Below, piece after piece: positions 42,132 to 51,776 of a stretch of 64,000 bases of DNA. A program made the translations under genes and the position numbers. Source of the DNA: Selenobaculum gibii (GTDB lineage: Bacteria; Bacillota; Negativicutes; ICN-92133); the NCBI RefSeq assembly GCF_030273445.1, contig NZ_CP120678.1, forward strand, positions 211,501-275,500, given 5' to 3'. The notes under the pieces are model-generated. The model ran no database searches, had not been told where the DNA came from, and saw only the letters and a program-made list of their open reading frames with translations. The first letter of the stretch is position 1. Every line of letters begins with the position of its first letter.

Positions 42132-42329
42132 ATGCAACAAGGAATTCATCCAGAATTCAAAGAAGCAAAAGTTATTTGTGGATGCGGTAATACTTTTACA
42201 ACAGGTTCCGTTAAAGAAGAACTTCGTGTAGATGTATGCTCCAAATGTCATCCTTTCTTTACTGGTCGTCAACGTGATATCACTGCTGGCGGACGTATTG
42301 AAAAATTCAATAAACGTTATGCGAAATAA
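42132..42329 (+). CDS. rpmE: 50S ribosomal protein L31, zinc-binding form
   Basis: A 65-residue ribosomal protein. Zinc ligands are the cysteines in CGCGNTF and [10 protein letters not shown], i.e. the C+ form of L31 rather than the zinc-free RpmE2. The C-terminus [12 protein letters not shown] is typical. ATG 42132 follows GTGAGGTG by 7 bases. An upstream in-frame extension (from 41994) is rejected because it lacks a ribosome site and homologous residues. Confidence 0.97.
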   Translation: MQQGIHPEFKEAKVICGCGNTFTTGSVKEELRVDVCSKCHPFFTGRQRDITAGGRIEKFNKRYAK

Positions 42330-42339
42330 GATGAATGAC

Positions 42340-42372
42340 AAGCAGAGCAGTGATGCTCTGCTTCATTTGTAA
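42340..42372 (+). terminator. Hairpin after rpmE
   Basis: AAGCAGAGCA and TGCTCTGCTT form a 10-bp stem with a GTGA loop, followed by CATTTGT. The poor T run may make it a partial terminator. Confidence 0.65.
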
Positions 42373-42402
42373 TTGGATATAATTACTAAAGGGGGGAGTG
42401 CC

Positions 42403-43269
42403 ATGACTGCAAAACCAACTGTCGGTGGGCAGGCCGTAATCGAGGGGGTCATGATGCGTGGCCCTGAATACGTGGCTACAGCTGTTCGCGAGCCATCAGG
42501 AAAAATAAGTGTAAAAACTGAAAAAGTTTCGTCTATAACCCAAAGGTATCCTATTTTAAAGAAACCAATGCTTCGTGGGGTTGTAGCATTAGGTGAATCG
42601 CTTATTCTAGGATTAAAGTCGCTGTCTTATTCTGCAAAACTGGCAGGGGAAGAAGGCGAAGAATTGACCGATCGTGAGATTTTGATGACGATGGTCTTCT
42701 CCCTAGGGTTGGCGATAGTTTTATTTGTAATCATTCCTACGGCGGCGGCGAAATATATTCACTCGTCTATTACTGATCCGATGTGGCTTAACCTTGCCGA
42801 AGGCGGGCTGAGAATGTTAATCTTTTTAGCTTATATTTACGGGATTTCGCGGCTGAAAGATATTCAGAGAGTCTTTCAATATCATGGTGCTGAACATAAA
42901 ACGATTCATGCCTATGAAGCAGGTGAAGAACTTACTGTAGAAAATGTGCAAAAACACAGCACTTTACATCCACGCTGTGGAACTGCATTTTTATTGATTG
43001 TTATGATTGTGAGCATTATTATGTTTGCGTTTTTGGGATGGCCTGATTTGTGGTTGAGAATTCTATCACGGGTTATTTTACTACCAGTTGTTGCTGGCGT
43101 GTCTTATGAAATTATTAAATTTGCAGGACATAGCAGCAATACCTTTATTCGTCTGGCAATTTTACCTGGACTGTGGTTGCAGAAAATTACGACGAATCAG
43201 CCGGATGATGAACAGGTGGAAGTGGCGATACAAGCTTTGGAAGCAGTAAAGCCAGCACCAGTAAATTAA
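42403..43269 (+). CDS. DUF1385 family membrane protein (YqhQ-like)
   Basis: A 288-residue protein with the family start TVGGQAVIEGVMMRGPEYVATA (in part GGQAVIEGVMMRGP), about four membrane segments and the conserved YHGAEHKTIHAYE motif rich in metal-type His/Glu residues. The function of DUF1385 is unknown. It lies between rpmE and prfA, an arrangement seen in many Clostridia. ATG 42403 follows GGGGGGAG; the longer frame starting at 42373 is not used. Confidence 0.92.
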   Translation: MTAKPTVGGQAVIEGVMMRGPEYVATAVREPSGKISVKTEKVSSITQRYPILKKPMLRGVVALGESLILGLKSLSYSAKLAGEEGEELTDREILMTMVFSLGLAIVLFVIIPTAAAKYIHSSITDPMWLNLAEGGLRMLIFLAYIYGISRLKDIQRVFQYHGAEHKTIHAYEAGEELTVENVQKHSTLHPRCGTAFLLIVMIVSIIMFAFLGWPDLWLRILSRVILLPVVAGVSYEIIKFAGHSSNTFIRLAILPGLWLQKITTNQPDDEQVEVAIQALEAVKPAPVN

Positions 43270-43293
43270 GATACTGATGTATGGGGTGATAAT

Positions 43294-44361
43294 GTGCTTG
43301 ATAAATTACAGGCAGTTGAAGATAAATATTTACAATTAGAATCTATGATTAGTGATCCGTCAATTATTGCGGATATGCCGAAATGGCAAAAGTACAGCCA
43401 AGAGCATGCAAGCCTTGGAACTATTGTAGAAAAATTTCGTGAATATAAAGAAGTCTGTCAAGGAATTGACGATGCAAAAGAAATGTTTAATGAACAATTG
43501 GATGATGATTTTCGCAAAATGGTAGAAGCGGAATTATCGGAGCTGAAAGATCGTCAAGAAAAATTAGAAGCGGAATTGCCAATTTTGCTTTTACCAAAAG
43601 ATCCGAATGACGATAAAAACGTTATCGTTGAAATTCGCGGTGGTGCTGGCGGGGATGAAGCGGCGCTATTTGCCGGAAATCTATTTAGAATGTATACTCG
43701 TTATGCAGAAATTCAAGGTTGGCGTGTAGAAGTTCTCGATGCGAATGCTACAGAACTCGGTGGGTTCAAAGAAGTATCTTTTGCTATTGCAGGCTATGGT
43801 GCTTATAGCAAATTTAAATATGAAAGTGGTGTGCATCGAGTACAGCGTGTGCCAACAACTGAATCGAGCGGACGCATTCACACTTCGACAGTTACCGTTG
43901 CTGTATTGCCAGAAGCGGAAGAAGTTGATGTAGATATTAAGCAAAATGAGCTTAGAATTGATACGTATTGCGCGAGTGGTGCAGGTGGTCAGCATGTCAA
44001 TCGAACGGAATCCGCAGTGAGGATTACGCATTTGCCGACGGGAATCGTTGTACAATGTCAAGATGAGAAATCGCAGCTTAAAAATAAGGATAAGGCTATG
44101 CGTGTGTTAAGAGCGAAAGTATTGGAACTTGCCGAAGAAGAACAACGCAGTGAACTTGCCCAAAATCGTAAGAGTCAAGTAGGGACAGGCGATCGCAGTG
44201 AACGTATTCGTACGTATAACTTCCCACAAGGGCGAGTAACTGACCATCGTATTGGACTTACCCTTCATAAATTAGACTTTATCTTGAATGGTGAATTAGA
44301 AGAATTAATCAACGCTCTGATTACAGCCGATCAGAGTGAAAAGTTGAAGCAGGTTAATTAA
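43294..44361 (+). CDS. prfA: Peptide chain release factor 1
   Basis: A 355-residue class I release factor recognising UAA and UAG. The peptidyl-hydrolase motif GGQ is in [20 protein letters not shown] (in part [15 protein letters not shown]), preceded by the helical N-terminal and codon-recognition domains. Normal length. GTG start with GGGGTGAT upstream; an overlapping out-of-frame ATG is ignored. The methylase gene prmC begins 1 base after the stop and modifies the GGQ glutamine. Confidence 0.97.
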   Translation: MLDKLQAVEDKYLQLESMISDPSIIADMPKWQKYSQEHASLGTIVEKFREYKEVCQGIDDAKEMFNEQLDDDFRKMVEAELSELKDRQEKLEAELPILLLPKDPNDDKNVIVEIRGGAGGDEAALFAGNLFRMYTRYAEIQGWRVEVLDANATELGGFKEVSFAIAGYGAYSKFKYESGVHRVQRVPTTESSGRIHTSTVTVAVLPEAEEVDVDIKQNELRIDTYCASGAGGQHVNRTESAVRITHLPTGIVVQCQDEKSQLKNKDKAMRVLRAKVLELAEEEQRSELAQNRKSQVGTGDRSERIRTYNFPQGRVTDHRIGLTLHKLDFILNGELEELINALITADQSEKLKQVN

Positions 44362-44362
44362 G

Positions 44363-45232
44363 ATGACGAAGCAAAGTGAAATATGGACAATTGGCAGTAT
44401 TTTAAAGTGGACAGAGCAGTACTTCAATGACAAAGGCGTCGAATCATCACGCCTTGACGCGGAAGTACTGCTTTCGCGTGTTTTAGGCAAGGAACGAATT
44501 TATTTATATGTACATTTTGATCAGCCGTTGCAACAAATGGAACTAGGTAGGTTTCGTGAAATGATAAAGCAGAGGGTAAAAAGAATCCCTGTGGCTTATA
44601 TTCTAGGGGAAAAAGAATTTATGGGTATGGATTTTTCCGTGTCTCCAGCCGTTTTAATCCCTCGTCCTGATACTGAAATTTTAGTGGAAAATGTGATTGA
44701 ACGTTTGAAAGAACTAGGAAATGTACATATTGTTGATATCGGAACAGGAAGTGGCGCAATTGCGGTATCTATTTTAGCGAACTGCTTAAATGTTAGTGGA
44801 GTTGCTGTTGATATTTCTTCGGAAGCATTAGCGGTAGCAAAATCAAATGCAATCAGGCATGGCGTAGATATGCGCCTTGAGTTTGTAAAAAGTGATGTTT
44901 ACGATAGTTTATCAGCTGGACAATTTGATGCAATTATTTCAAATCCTCCTTATATTCCCGAGAAGGATATCGCTGGGTTAGAGCCAGAAGTAAAATGTGA
45001 ACCATATGGTGCTTTAGCTGGTGGAAAGGATGGATTAGATTTTTATCGCCGCCTTATTCAAGAGGGGATAAAATTTTTGAAACCAAATGGGTTTATGGCC
45101 TTTGAAGTCGGCATTTATCAGGCGGAGGATGTTGCTGATATAGGCAGAGAAACCGGTGCGTTTAATCATTTTGAAATAATAAAAGATTATGGCAATATTG
45201 ACCGTGTTGTCATAATGAAAAAGCAGGAGTAA
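44363..45232 (+). CDS. prmC: Release factor glutamine methyltransferase
   Basis: A 289-residue SAM enzyme that methylates the GGQ glutamine of release factors. Motifs: VPVAYILGEKEFMG (as PVAYILGEKEFMG), IPRPDTEILVE, VDIGTGSGAIAVS for SAM and the catalytic NPPYIPEKDI. Normal length. Adjacent to prfA with 1-base spacing, so coupled. Followed by the Sua5-type gene after 7 bases. Confidence 0.97.
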   Translation: MTKQSEIWTIGSILKWTEQYFNDKGVESSRLDAEVLLSRVLGKERIYLYVHFDQPLQQMELGRFREMIKQRVKRIPVAYILGEKEFMGMDFSVSPAVLIPRPDTEILVENVIERLKELGNVHIVDIGTGSGAIAVSILANCLNVSGVAVDISSEALAVAKSNAIRHGVDMRLEFVKSDVYDSLSAGQFDAIISNPPYIPEKDIAGLEPEVKCEPYGALAGGKDGLDFYRRLIQEGIKFLKPNGFMAFEVGIYQAEDVADIGRETGAFNHFEIIKDYGNIDRVVIMKKQE

Positions 45233-45239
45233 GTTTGTT

Positions 45240-46247
45240 ATGGAAACAAAATTGATTTCGTCAGGTGATGAGGAGGGGCTTAAGCTTGCAGCTAGTTTGT
45301 TAAAAAGCGGGAACTTGGTAGCCTTTCCAACGGAAACTGTATATGGTTTAGGGGCAAATGGATTTGATTCTGAAGCTGTGGCACATGTTTATCGCGCAAA
45401 GGGGCGGTCGTTGAGCAATCCACTATCGTTGCTTTTGGCAGATGTAAGTCAAATAGAAAAGGTAGTCACTGATGTGAGTGATAAGGCAAAAAAATTAATT
45501 AAGGCTTTTTCTCCAGGGCCGATTACTTTTGTCTTGAAACGTAAGAACATTGTGCCTAATATTGTAACGAATGGCAAGGATACCGTTGGAGTTCGTATTC
45601 CTGACCATGAAATTGCGCGGAAAATTATTCGCCTTGCGGATATCCCAATTGCTGCGCCAAGCGCAAATACATCGGGGCGACCGAGTCCGACTTCGGCTGT
45701 GGCAGTTTTCGATGATTTACAGGGGAAAATTAGTGCAGTTGTCGATGGAGGGGATTGTGCAGTTGGAATTGATTCGACAATTATTGACTGCACACAAGAG
45801 GTACTGACTGTTTTACGTCCTGGAGTGATTACGCTAGAAATGTTGCGTCAAGTAGTCGGTGCAGGATCGGTACAAATGAAAGAGGACATCATCGAGCAAA
45901 ATCATTATGCGCCAAGCGCACCGATGTTTATTCTAGAGGGCGCACCGAATAAGATTGAAGATGAGATGAAAAGCTACATTAGAAAAGCGGTTGACGAGAA
46001 AAAACGGCTTGGGATAATTGCTAGTGATGAGCTTATTGCAGGGATTTCTAATGATGTGCTAACTTATTCTTATGGAACCCGTGGGGATATGAAAGCGATT
46101 GCAGGAAATCTTTATCGGGCTTTGCGATTTTTTGATGACCATAAAGTTGATGTAATTTATGCTGAAGGAATAGATAAAATGGGGATTGGTTTAGCAATTA
46201 TGAATCGTATGTATAAAGCGAGTGGGTATAGAATTATTACGCTATAG
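45240..46247 (+). CDS. ywlC: L-threonylcarbamoyladenylate synthase (Sua5/YwlC type)
   Basis: A 335-residue two-domain enzyme making threonylcarbamoyl-AMP for t6A37 of tRNAs. The YrdC domain has VAFPTETVYGLGANG, KGRSLSNPLSLL and APSANTSGRPSPTS; the C-terminal Sua5 domain (from ~residue 220) follows the HYAPSAPM linker. The long form, as in B. subtilis YwlC. AGGAG precedes the ATG. Part of the prfA-prmC-ywlC set. Confidence 0.95.
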   Translation: METKLISSGDEEGLKLAASLLKSGNLVAFPTETVYGLGANGFDSEAVAHVYRAKGRSLSNPLSLLLADVSQIEKVVTDVSDKAKKLIKAFSPGPITFVLKRKNIVPNIVTNGKDTVGVRIPDHEIARKIIRLADIPIAAPSANTSGRPSPTSAVAVFDDLQGKISAVVDGGDCAVGIDSTIIDCTQEVLTVLRPGVITLEMLRQVVGAGSVQMKEDIIEQNHYAPSAPMFILEGAPNKIEDEMKSYIRKAVDEKKRLGIIASDELIAGISNDVLTYSYGTRGDMKAIAGNLYRALRFFDDHKVDVIYAEGIDKMGIGLAIMNRMYKASGYRIITL

Positions 46248-46315
46248 TGTATAAGTTTCCATTCTGTTTCATATAAATAAGGAGATTATTCGTATGTAAA
46301 CGGAGGGAATAATGA

Positions 46316-46915
46316 TTGACTGATCTTGAATTGTTTATTATGAGTGTGGCTTTGGGGATGGATTTATTTTCTATAGCAATTCCAATAGGGATGAATAGAC
46401 TAAAAAAACGTGTCATAATAAAAGCAAGTATAGTCTTTGCAACCTTTCATATCACTATGTTGCTATCTGGCTGCTACATTGGGGGGTTTTTAGGAAAATT
46501 AATTGATAGATTTGGGGCAGAAAGTGGCTTATCCGTATTGATGTTAGGAGATTGGGCTGGTGCGATTACAGGTGTTGTTTTAGCCGGATTAGGTGTGAAA
46601 ATGATTCGGGAAAGTCTAGTCACTCAGAATATTGGGCATGTGCAATGTAATAATCCATTAACGGGAATGACCCTAATAGTCTTGGCCTTTAGTGTAAGTA
46701 TAGATGCTTTAGCTATAGGCTTTGGGATAGGAATGATAGATGTCAATTTAATTAAGTTAAATATAATTTTAGGTAGTGTAATTTTTATTATTTCTCTTAT
46801 TGGACTCAATATAGGGCGACAGGCAGGGCGATTTTTAGGTGAATATGCAGAACGAATCGGCGGATTTGCGCTTATTTTGTTGGGTGGACAGATTTTGTGG
46901 AATTTGTTAGGATAA
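46316..46915 (+). CDS. MntP-like manganese efflux family protein
   Basis: A 199-residue membrane protein with six hydrophobic segments in two halves, each with a conserved intramembrane aspartate (VALGMDLFSIAIPIG and FSVSIDALAIGFGIG). This is the MntP/YtaF layout; MntP exports Mn(II). In B. subtilis an mntP homologue (ywlD) has the same place between ywlC and ywlE. Translation appears to start at TTG 46316, 8 bases after GGAGGG; a nearby out-of-frame ATG opens only three codons. No yybP-ykoY-type leader is seen. Confidence 0.82.
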   Translation: MTDLELFIMSVALGMDLFSIAIPIGMNRLKKRVIIKASIVFATFHITMLLSGCYIGGFLGKLIDRFGAESGLSVLMLGDWAGAITGVVLAGLGVKMIRESLVTQNIGHVQCNNPLTGMTLIVLAFSVSIDALAIGFGIGMIDVNLIKLNIILGSVIFIISLIGLNIGRQAGRFLGEYAERIGGFALILLGGQILWNLLG

Positions 46916-46989
46916 AATGTTTTTTTATCCGTGATGATATGCTAAAATAGTCAGAGATAAGTTTTAAGTGCAAAAGGAGTTTGCTTGGT

Positions 46990-47457
46990 ATGGTAAAAGT
47001 TTTATTTGTGTGTACGGGAAACACTTGCCGTAGCCCGATGGCGGAAACTTTGCTTAGAGAGAAAATAAGCAATCAGCATTTAGATGATAAAATCATTGTT
47101 AAATCAGCGGGATTAGCAGTTTCGGTAGGGTCTGTTGCTACAAGTGGGGCAAGAAAAGCGATGCTATCAAAAGGGTTATCTCTAGATCATCACGTAGCAA
47201 CACAATTGACGTTGCCCATATTAGAAGAAGCGGATTTAATTTTAACGATGACAAAGCAGCATAAGCTAGGGATTTTGCAGGCTGTACCATCGATTGAGGG
47301 AAAAGTTTATTCTTTAGCTGAATATGCAGATAGCCAGATAGATATTGCCGATCCCTTTGGTGCAGATGAGATGACTTACCAAGAATGTGCGCAGCAGATT
47401 TCACAGTTGATTGAGAGATTATGGGATAAGATTTGTACTTTTGCAGAAGAAAAATAG
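46990..47457 (+). CDS. Low molecular weight phosphatase, YwlE-like
   Basis: A 155-residue phosphatase with P-loop CTGNTCRSPMAE and general-acid aspartate in DIADPFGADEMTYQECA. The threonine in CTGNTCRSP and the DPFG motif match YwlE, the protein-arginine phosphatase of B. subtilis, rather than tyrosine phosphatases; position before ywlG also matches. No mcsB kinase is in the window. ATG 46990 lies 10 bases after AGGAG; the in-frame TTG at 46981 is too close. rpiB, normally next, is absent. Confidence 0.88.
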   Translation: MVKVLFVCTGNTCRSPMAETLLREKISNQHLDDKIIVKSAGLAVSVGSVATSGARKAMLSKGLSLDHHVATQLTLPILEEADLILTMTKQHKLGILQAVPSIEGKVYSLAEYADSQIDIADPFGADEMTYQECAQQISQLIERLWDKICTFAEEK

Positions 47458-47482
47458 CTTATGTGTAAAAGGAGTCTTAAAA

Positions 47483-48040
47483 ATGGATCTAGAAGAAATT
47501 AGGCTGCAAGCTAAATCTGCATTGGAAGAATTAATTTCAATTGCAGGCTTGAAACGTGGACAAATTCTTGTAATTGGATGCAGCACCAGTGAGGTTATTG
47601 GATCGATCATTGGTACGGCTGGGTCGAAAGAAGTTGCAGCAGTTTTGATGAAAAGCTTTAGAGAAATTTGTGATACTTATGGAATTTATTTAGCGATACA
47701 ATGTTGTGAACATTTGAACCGTGCACTCATTGTAGAAAGTGAAGTGGCTGAAAAATATCAGTTGGAAATCGTCAGTGTAGTTCCTGTTGCTCATGCGGGT
47801 GGATCATTGGGACAGAGGGCAATGGAGGAGTTTTGTGATCCTGTTGTTGTAGAGACGATCTCAGCTCACGCGGGACTCGACATTGGTGCGACTTTAATTG
47901 GGATGCATTTGAAGCACGTGGCAGTTCCGGTTCGCTTACAAATAAGACAAATTGGACAAGCTATACTTATCGCAGCACGAACGCGACCAAAATTTATCGG
48001 CGGCAGTCGTGCTGTATATAAAAAGTTTGATGATAGATGA
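47483..48040 (+). CDS. ywlG: YwlG family protein (DUF436/UPF0340)
   Basis: A 185-residue protein of the UPF0340 family, function unknown. It has the family's CSTSEVIGS..GTAGS start region (GCSTSEVIGSIIG), QCCEHLNRAL and VVPVAHAGGSLG. ATG 47483 follows AAAGGAG. It lies between a YwlE-type phosphatase and glyA as in B. subtilis, a link that has no known meaning. Confidence 0.93.
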   Translation: MDLEEIRLQAKSALEELISIAGLKRGQILVIGCSTSEVIGSIIGTAGSKEVAAVLMKSFREICDTYGIYLAIQCCEHLNRALIVESEVAEKYQLEIVSVVPVAHAGGSLGQRAMEEFCDPVVVETISAHAGLDIGATLIGMHLKHVAVPVRLQIRQIGQAILIAARTRPKFIGGSRAVYKKFDDR

Positions 48041-48074
48041 TTATTAAAAATTTTATTTATGGGGGAATTTGAAA

Positions 48075-49319
48075 ATGTCTATTCTAGATACTCTTGCAAC
48101 GGTAGATCCAGAAATATCCCAAGCGATTGATAATGAATTAAATCGTCAACGCAATAAGTTGGAATTAATTGCTTCAGAAAATATTGTAAGTAAAGCAGTA
48201 ATGGAAGCTCAAGGCTCTGTATTGACGAATAAATATGCGGAAGGTTACCCAGGAAAACGTTATTATGGCGGTTGTGAATGTGTAGATGTTGTTGAAGAAC
48301 TTGCGATTGCCCGTGCAAAAGAATTATTTGGTGCAGGCTATGCAAACGTTCAACCTCATTCAGGTGCGCAAGCAAATATGGCGGTATTCTTTGCCTTGTT
48401 ACAACCCGGTGATACAGTAATGGGAATGAACCTTACTGATGGCGGGCATTTAACACATGGAAGCCCTGTAAATATGTCAGGTAAATATTTTAATATCGTT
48501 CCTTACGGTGTTGGCGAGGATACGCAAAAAATTGACTATGATGCTTTAGAAAAACAAGCTGAAGAATGCAAACCTAAACTAATCGTTGTCGGCGCAAGCG
48601 CCTATGCAAGAACAATTGATTTTGCAAGAACAAGTGAAATTGCAAAAAAAGTTGGTGCATATCTCATGGTAGATATGGCGCATATTGCAGGTTTAGTTGC
48701 AGCCGGACTTCATCCAAGTCCAGTACCTTATGCTGATGTAGTAACAACGACTACGCATAAAACTTTACGTGGCCCTCGTGGCGGTCTCATTTTAACAAGA
48801 GATGCTGAATTTGGGAAACAATTCAATAAAGCGATTTTTCCAGGAATTCAAGGTGGTCCATTAATGCATGTAATTGCAGCAAAAGCAGTTGCTTTTAAAG
48901 AAGCATTAAGCCCTGAATTTAAAGCTTATCAAGAACAAATTGTTAAGAATGCGAAAGTTTTAGCTCAAACCTTAATTGAAAAAGGTTTTGATATCGTATC
49001 TGGTGGTACAGATAATCATCTAATGCTTGTCGATTTGCGCAGCAAAAATTTAACAGGTAAAGTTGCTGAAAAATTATTAGATGATATTGGAATTACAGCA
49101 AATAAAAATACAATTCCATTTGAGCCATTGAGTCCATTTGTAACAAGTGGTATACGTCTTGGCTCGCCTGCACTTACGACTCGTGGTTTTAAAGAAGAAG
49201 ATATGAAACAAGTTGCAAGCATCATTGCAATGGTACTTGATCATCCGGAAGATGAAAAAGTACATGCGCAGGCGAGAGAGCTTGTAGCTAAACTTTGCAC
49301 AAAGTATCCATTATATTAG
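48075..49319 (+). CDS. glyA: Serine hydroxymethyltransferase
   Basis: A 414-residue PLP enzyme interconverting serine and glycine with tetrahydrofolate. Motifs: [27 protein letters not shown] and the cofactor lysine in [15 protein letters not shown]. Normal length. The ATG is 9 bases after GGGGG. upp follows after 13 bases, forming glyA-upp as in Bacillus. Confidence 0.98.
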   Translation: MSILDTLATVDPEISQAIDNELNRQRNKLELIASENIVSKAVMEAQGSVLTNKYAEGYPGKRYYGGCECVDVVEELAIARAKELFGAGYANVQPHSGAQANMAVFFALLQPGDTVMGMNLTDGGHLTHGSPVNMSGKYFNIVPYGVGEDTQKIDYDALEKQAEECKPKLIVVGASAYARTIDFARTSEIAKKVGAYLMVDMAHIAGLVAAGLHPSPVPYADVVTTTTHKTLRGPRGGLILTRDAEFGKQFNKAIFPGIQGGPLMHVIAAKAVAFKEALSPEFKAYQEQIVKNAKVLAQTLIEKGFDIVSGGTDNHLMLVDLRSKNLTGKVAEKLLDDIGITANKNTIPFEPLSPFVTSGIRLGSPALTTRGFKEEDMKQVASIIAMVLDHPEDEKVHAQARELVAKLCTKYPLY

Positions 49320-49332
49320 GGGGAAATAGTTG

Positions 49333-49968
49333 ATGTCAGATTTAAAAGTAAATGTAATAGCGCATCCGTTAATTCAACACAAGTTAACGCTTATGCGTGA
49401 TGAAGAAACGGGAACAAAAGATTTTCGTCAATTATTAGAGGAAATTTCTATGCTTATGGCATATGAAATTACAAGGAATATGCCTTTAACTGAAGTGGAT
49501 GTAAAAACTCCAGTTACTGTGTGTAAAAGTAAAGTGTTAACTGGCAAGAAAATTGCAGTTGTACCAATTTTACGTGCTGGCCTTGGCATGTTAAATGGTG
49601 TTGTAAATTTAATTCCTGCTGCTCGCGTTGGTCATGTAGGGTTATATCGTGATCCAGAAACCTTGAAACCGGTAGAATATTATTGCAAATTACCTAGTGA
49701 CGTTGGCGAACGTACTTTAGTTGTTGTAGATCCAATGCTTGCAACGGGCGGTTCAGCAGCAGCAGCAATTGATTTATTAAAAGAAAAAGGTGCGAAATCT
49801 ATTATTTTAATGTGCCTAGTTGCAGCTCCAGAAGGTATTAAAGTAGTGAATGAAGCTCACCCAGATGTAGAGATTTATGTAGCTAGTGTAGATGAATGTC
49901 TAAATGATCATGGATACATAGTTCCGGGCTTAGGTGATGCCGGTGATAGAATTTTCGGTACTAAATAA
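49333..49968 (+). CDS. upp: Uracil phosphoribosyltransferase
   Basis: A 211-residue salvage enzyme making UMP from uracil and PRPP. PRPP site [16 protein letters not shown], plus the typical [22 protein letters not shown] start (in part [14 protein letters not shown]) and a C-terminal [12 protein letters not shown]. Normal length. ATG 49333 is chosen over TTG 49330. A terminator follows. Confidence 0.98.
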   Translation: MSDLKVNVIAHPLIQHKLTLMRDEETGTKDFRQLLEEISMLMAYEITRNMPLTEVDVKTPVTVCKSKVLTGKKIAVVPILRAGLGMLNGVVNLIPAARVGHVGLYRDPETLKPVEYYCKLPSDVGERTLVVVDPMLATGGSAAAAIDLLKEKGAKSIILMCLVAAPEGIKVVNEAHPDVEIYVASVDECLNDHGYIVPGLGDAGDRIFGTK

Positions 49969-50043
49969 TAATTTTTTTGGATACTAGGGCGAAGGCTAAC
50001 GGCTGGCAAGCTTTCTTATTGTTAGTTTCTATAGTTTTTTTAT

Positions 50044-50075
50044 AAAGAGAGTTTCATTTGCTGAAACTCTCTTTA
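50044..50075 (+). terminator. Terminator after upp
   Basis: AAAGAGAGTTTC pairs with GAAACTCTCTTT around an ATTTGCT loop. Followed by AGTATATAG rather than a long T run. Confidence 0.82.
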
Positions 50076-50170
50076 GTATATAGTTTATTTTGGTTTAATC
50101 GGCAAAATAGAAAAAGAAGTATAATTGTATTGGATTTATTCTTATAAGTATATAAATGGAGGAATAGGAT

Positions 50171-50623
50171 ATGCGTCCATCTTGGGATGAATATTTTTTA
50201 AATATTGCAAAGGCTGTAGGAACGAGGGCAACTTGTTTACGTCGATTGTATGGTGCAGTCATTGTAAAGGATAATATTATTATCAGCACCGGATACAATG
50301 GAGCACCGCGTGGTGCTGTAAACTGTGTTGATGCTAAGATGTGCCAAAGGAATCTGCATAACGTACCAAAAGGTGAAAGGTATGAACTTTGTGAAGCGGT
50401 ACATGCAGAACAAAATGCGATTATCAACGCGGATCCAGAGAAAATGAAGGGTGCAACAATTTATATTGCTGGTGTAAATGCGGATGGTAGTTTAGCATCA
50501 GGTAAGCCATGTTTGCTTTGTCGTCGTATGATTTGCAATGCAATGCTCAGCAAAGTTGTTTACTATGAAACGGACGGCAGTATCGTTGAGTGTGAGCCGA
50601 AAAATATTACAGATGAAAAATAA
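50171..50623 (+). CDS. comEB: dCMP deaminase (ComEB-like)
   Basis: A 150-residue cytidine/deoxycytidylate deaminase fold. Zinc and catalytic motifs are HAEQNAIINA and PCLLCRRMI, with an extra CVDAKMC/CEAVHAE insertion typical of dCMP deaminases. It makes dUMP for thymidylate synthesis. GGAGG precedes the ATG. The product fits the nucleotide-salvage neighbour upp. Confidence 0.94.
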   Translation: MRPSWDEYFLNIAKAVGTRATCLRRLYGAVIVKDNIIISTGYNGAPRGAVNCVDAKMCQRNLHNVPKGERYELCEAVHAEQNAIINADPEKMKGATIYIAGVNADGSLASGKPCLLCRRMICNAMLSKVVYYETDGSIVECEPKNITDEK

Positions 50624-50709
50624 TTTATTTCTGGATAAATATTGCAAATCAGAAGGATATAGAGTAAAATCTCTTTATGTGTCATTTGAATTTAGGGAGT
50701 GAATTTTTC

Positions 50710-51525
50710 GTGCTTGAGATGTTAAAAGTAATTTTCCTTGGGATAGTAGAAGGAATTACGGAATGGTTGCCAGTAAGTAGTACTGGTCATATGATTCTCG
50801 TTGATGAGTTTATTAAACTCAATATTACACCAGCATTTAAAGAAATGTTTTTGGTGGTTATTCAACTCGGTGCTATTTTGGCAGTTGTGATGCTCTATTG
50901 GAATAAACTTTGTCCAATTACGGTAAAGCGTGGACTGAAAATTGATCAAGATTCTATTTTATTATGGATGAAGGTAATCGTTGCAGTACTTCCCGCAGCA
51001 GTTATTGGGTTACCGTTTGATGATTTGCTTGACGCTTTGTTCTACAATTATCAGACTGTAGCTGTGACGTTGATTTTATACGGGATTTTATTTATTGTTC
51101 TGGAAAATCGAAATAAAAAAGTTCGTCCACAGGTGCAGACTTTAGAACAGTTGAGCTTTCTAAAAGCGATAGGGATTGGTTGTTTTCAAGTGTTAGCGCT
51201 TATTCCCGGGACATCGCGTTCCGGAGCGACGATTTTAGGTGCGATGCTCATTGGCTGTTCACGTGAAGTCGCAGCTGAGTTTTCTTTTTTCTTAGCAGTC
51301 CCTGTTATGTTTGGGGCGAGTTTGCTCAAGATGTATAAGTTTGGTTTAAACTATACAGCGGATGAAATTCAAATTTTAATCGTTGGATTAGTTACGGCAT
51401 TTGTCGTTTCTGTTTTAACGATTAAATTCTTAATTGCTTATATTAAGACAAGTGATTTTAAGGCTTTCGGCTATTATAGAATTGTACTTGGTATTATTGT
51501 ATTTGCCTATTTTTTATTTAGCTAA
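50710..51525 (+). CDS. uppP: Undecaprenyl-diphosphatase
   Basis: A 271-residue membrane phosphatase (BacA/UppP) with about eight helices. Active-site motifs EGITEWLPVSSTGHM and IPGTSRSGATILGA are intact. It recycles undecaprenyl pyrophosphate for wall synthesis and gives basal bacitracin tolerance. GTG 50710 follows AGGGAGTGA by ~8 bases; the longer frame from 50677 is not used. WecA/TagO-type synthesis, which uses the product, is encoded at 55403. Confidence 0.96.
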   Translation: MLEMLKVIFLGIVEGITEWLPVSSTGHMILVDEFIKLNITPAFKEMFLVVIQLGAILAVVMLYWNKLCPITVKRGLKIDQDSILLWMKVIVAVLPAAVIGLPFDDLLDALFYNYQTVAVTLILYGILFIVLENRNKKVRPQVQTLEQLSFLKAIGIGCFQVLALIPGTSRSGATILGAMLIGCSREVAAEFSFFLAVPVMFGASLLKMYKFGLNYTADEIQILIVGLVTAFVVSVLTIKFLIAYIKTSDFKAFGYYRIVLGIIVFAYFLFS

Positions 51526-51579
51526 AGTGATCAAAGTTATGTTTTGCAGAAGAATTTGTTACTAAATTTTAATAAAGAG

Positions 51580-51634
51580 AAAGTCGATAGGGTTTGTGTA
51601 GGGATAAACACAAATTCTATCGACTTTTTTTTTC
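51580..51634 (+). terminator. Terminator after uppP
   Basis: A two-part stem: AAAGTCGATAG with CTATCGACTTT, and inner TTTGTGT with ACACAAA, followed by a run of T. The gap up to 51776 is AT-rich with a TATAAT at about 51694 and no clear -35. Confidence 0.93.
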
Positions 51635-51776
51635 TAAAAACATAGTAAGAGTAGGCAAATATTAAAATATTTAATTATTTTTGATATTGCAGTATAATAA
51701 ATTATATTACACTTTATTTTAATAAATATATATTTATAACAAAATATGTTAAGTTGAGAAGAGAGAAGGGGATTCT

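Noticed and set aside
46248-46315. yybP-ykoY manganese riboswitch before the MntP-like gene
   Set aside because: The gap to the preceding gene is only ~68 bases and shows no such structure.
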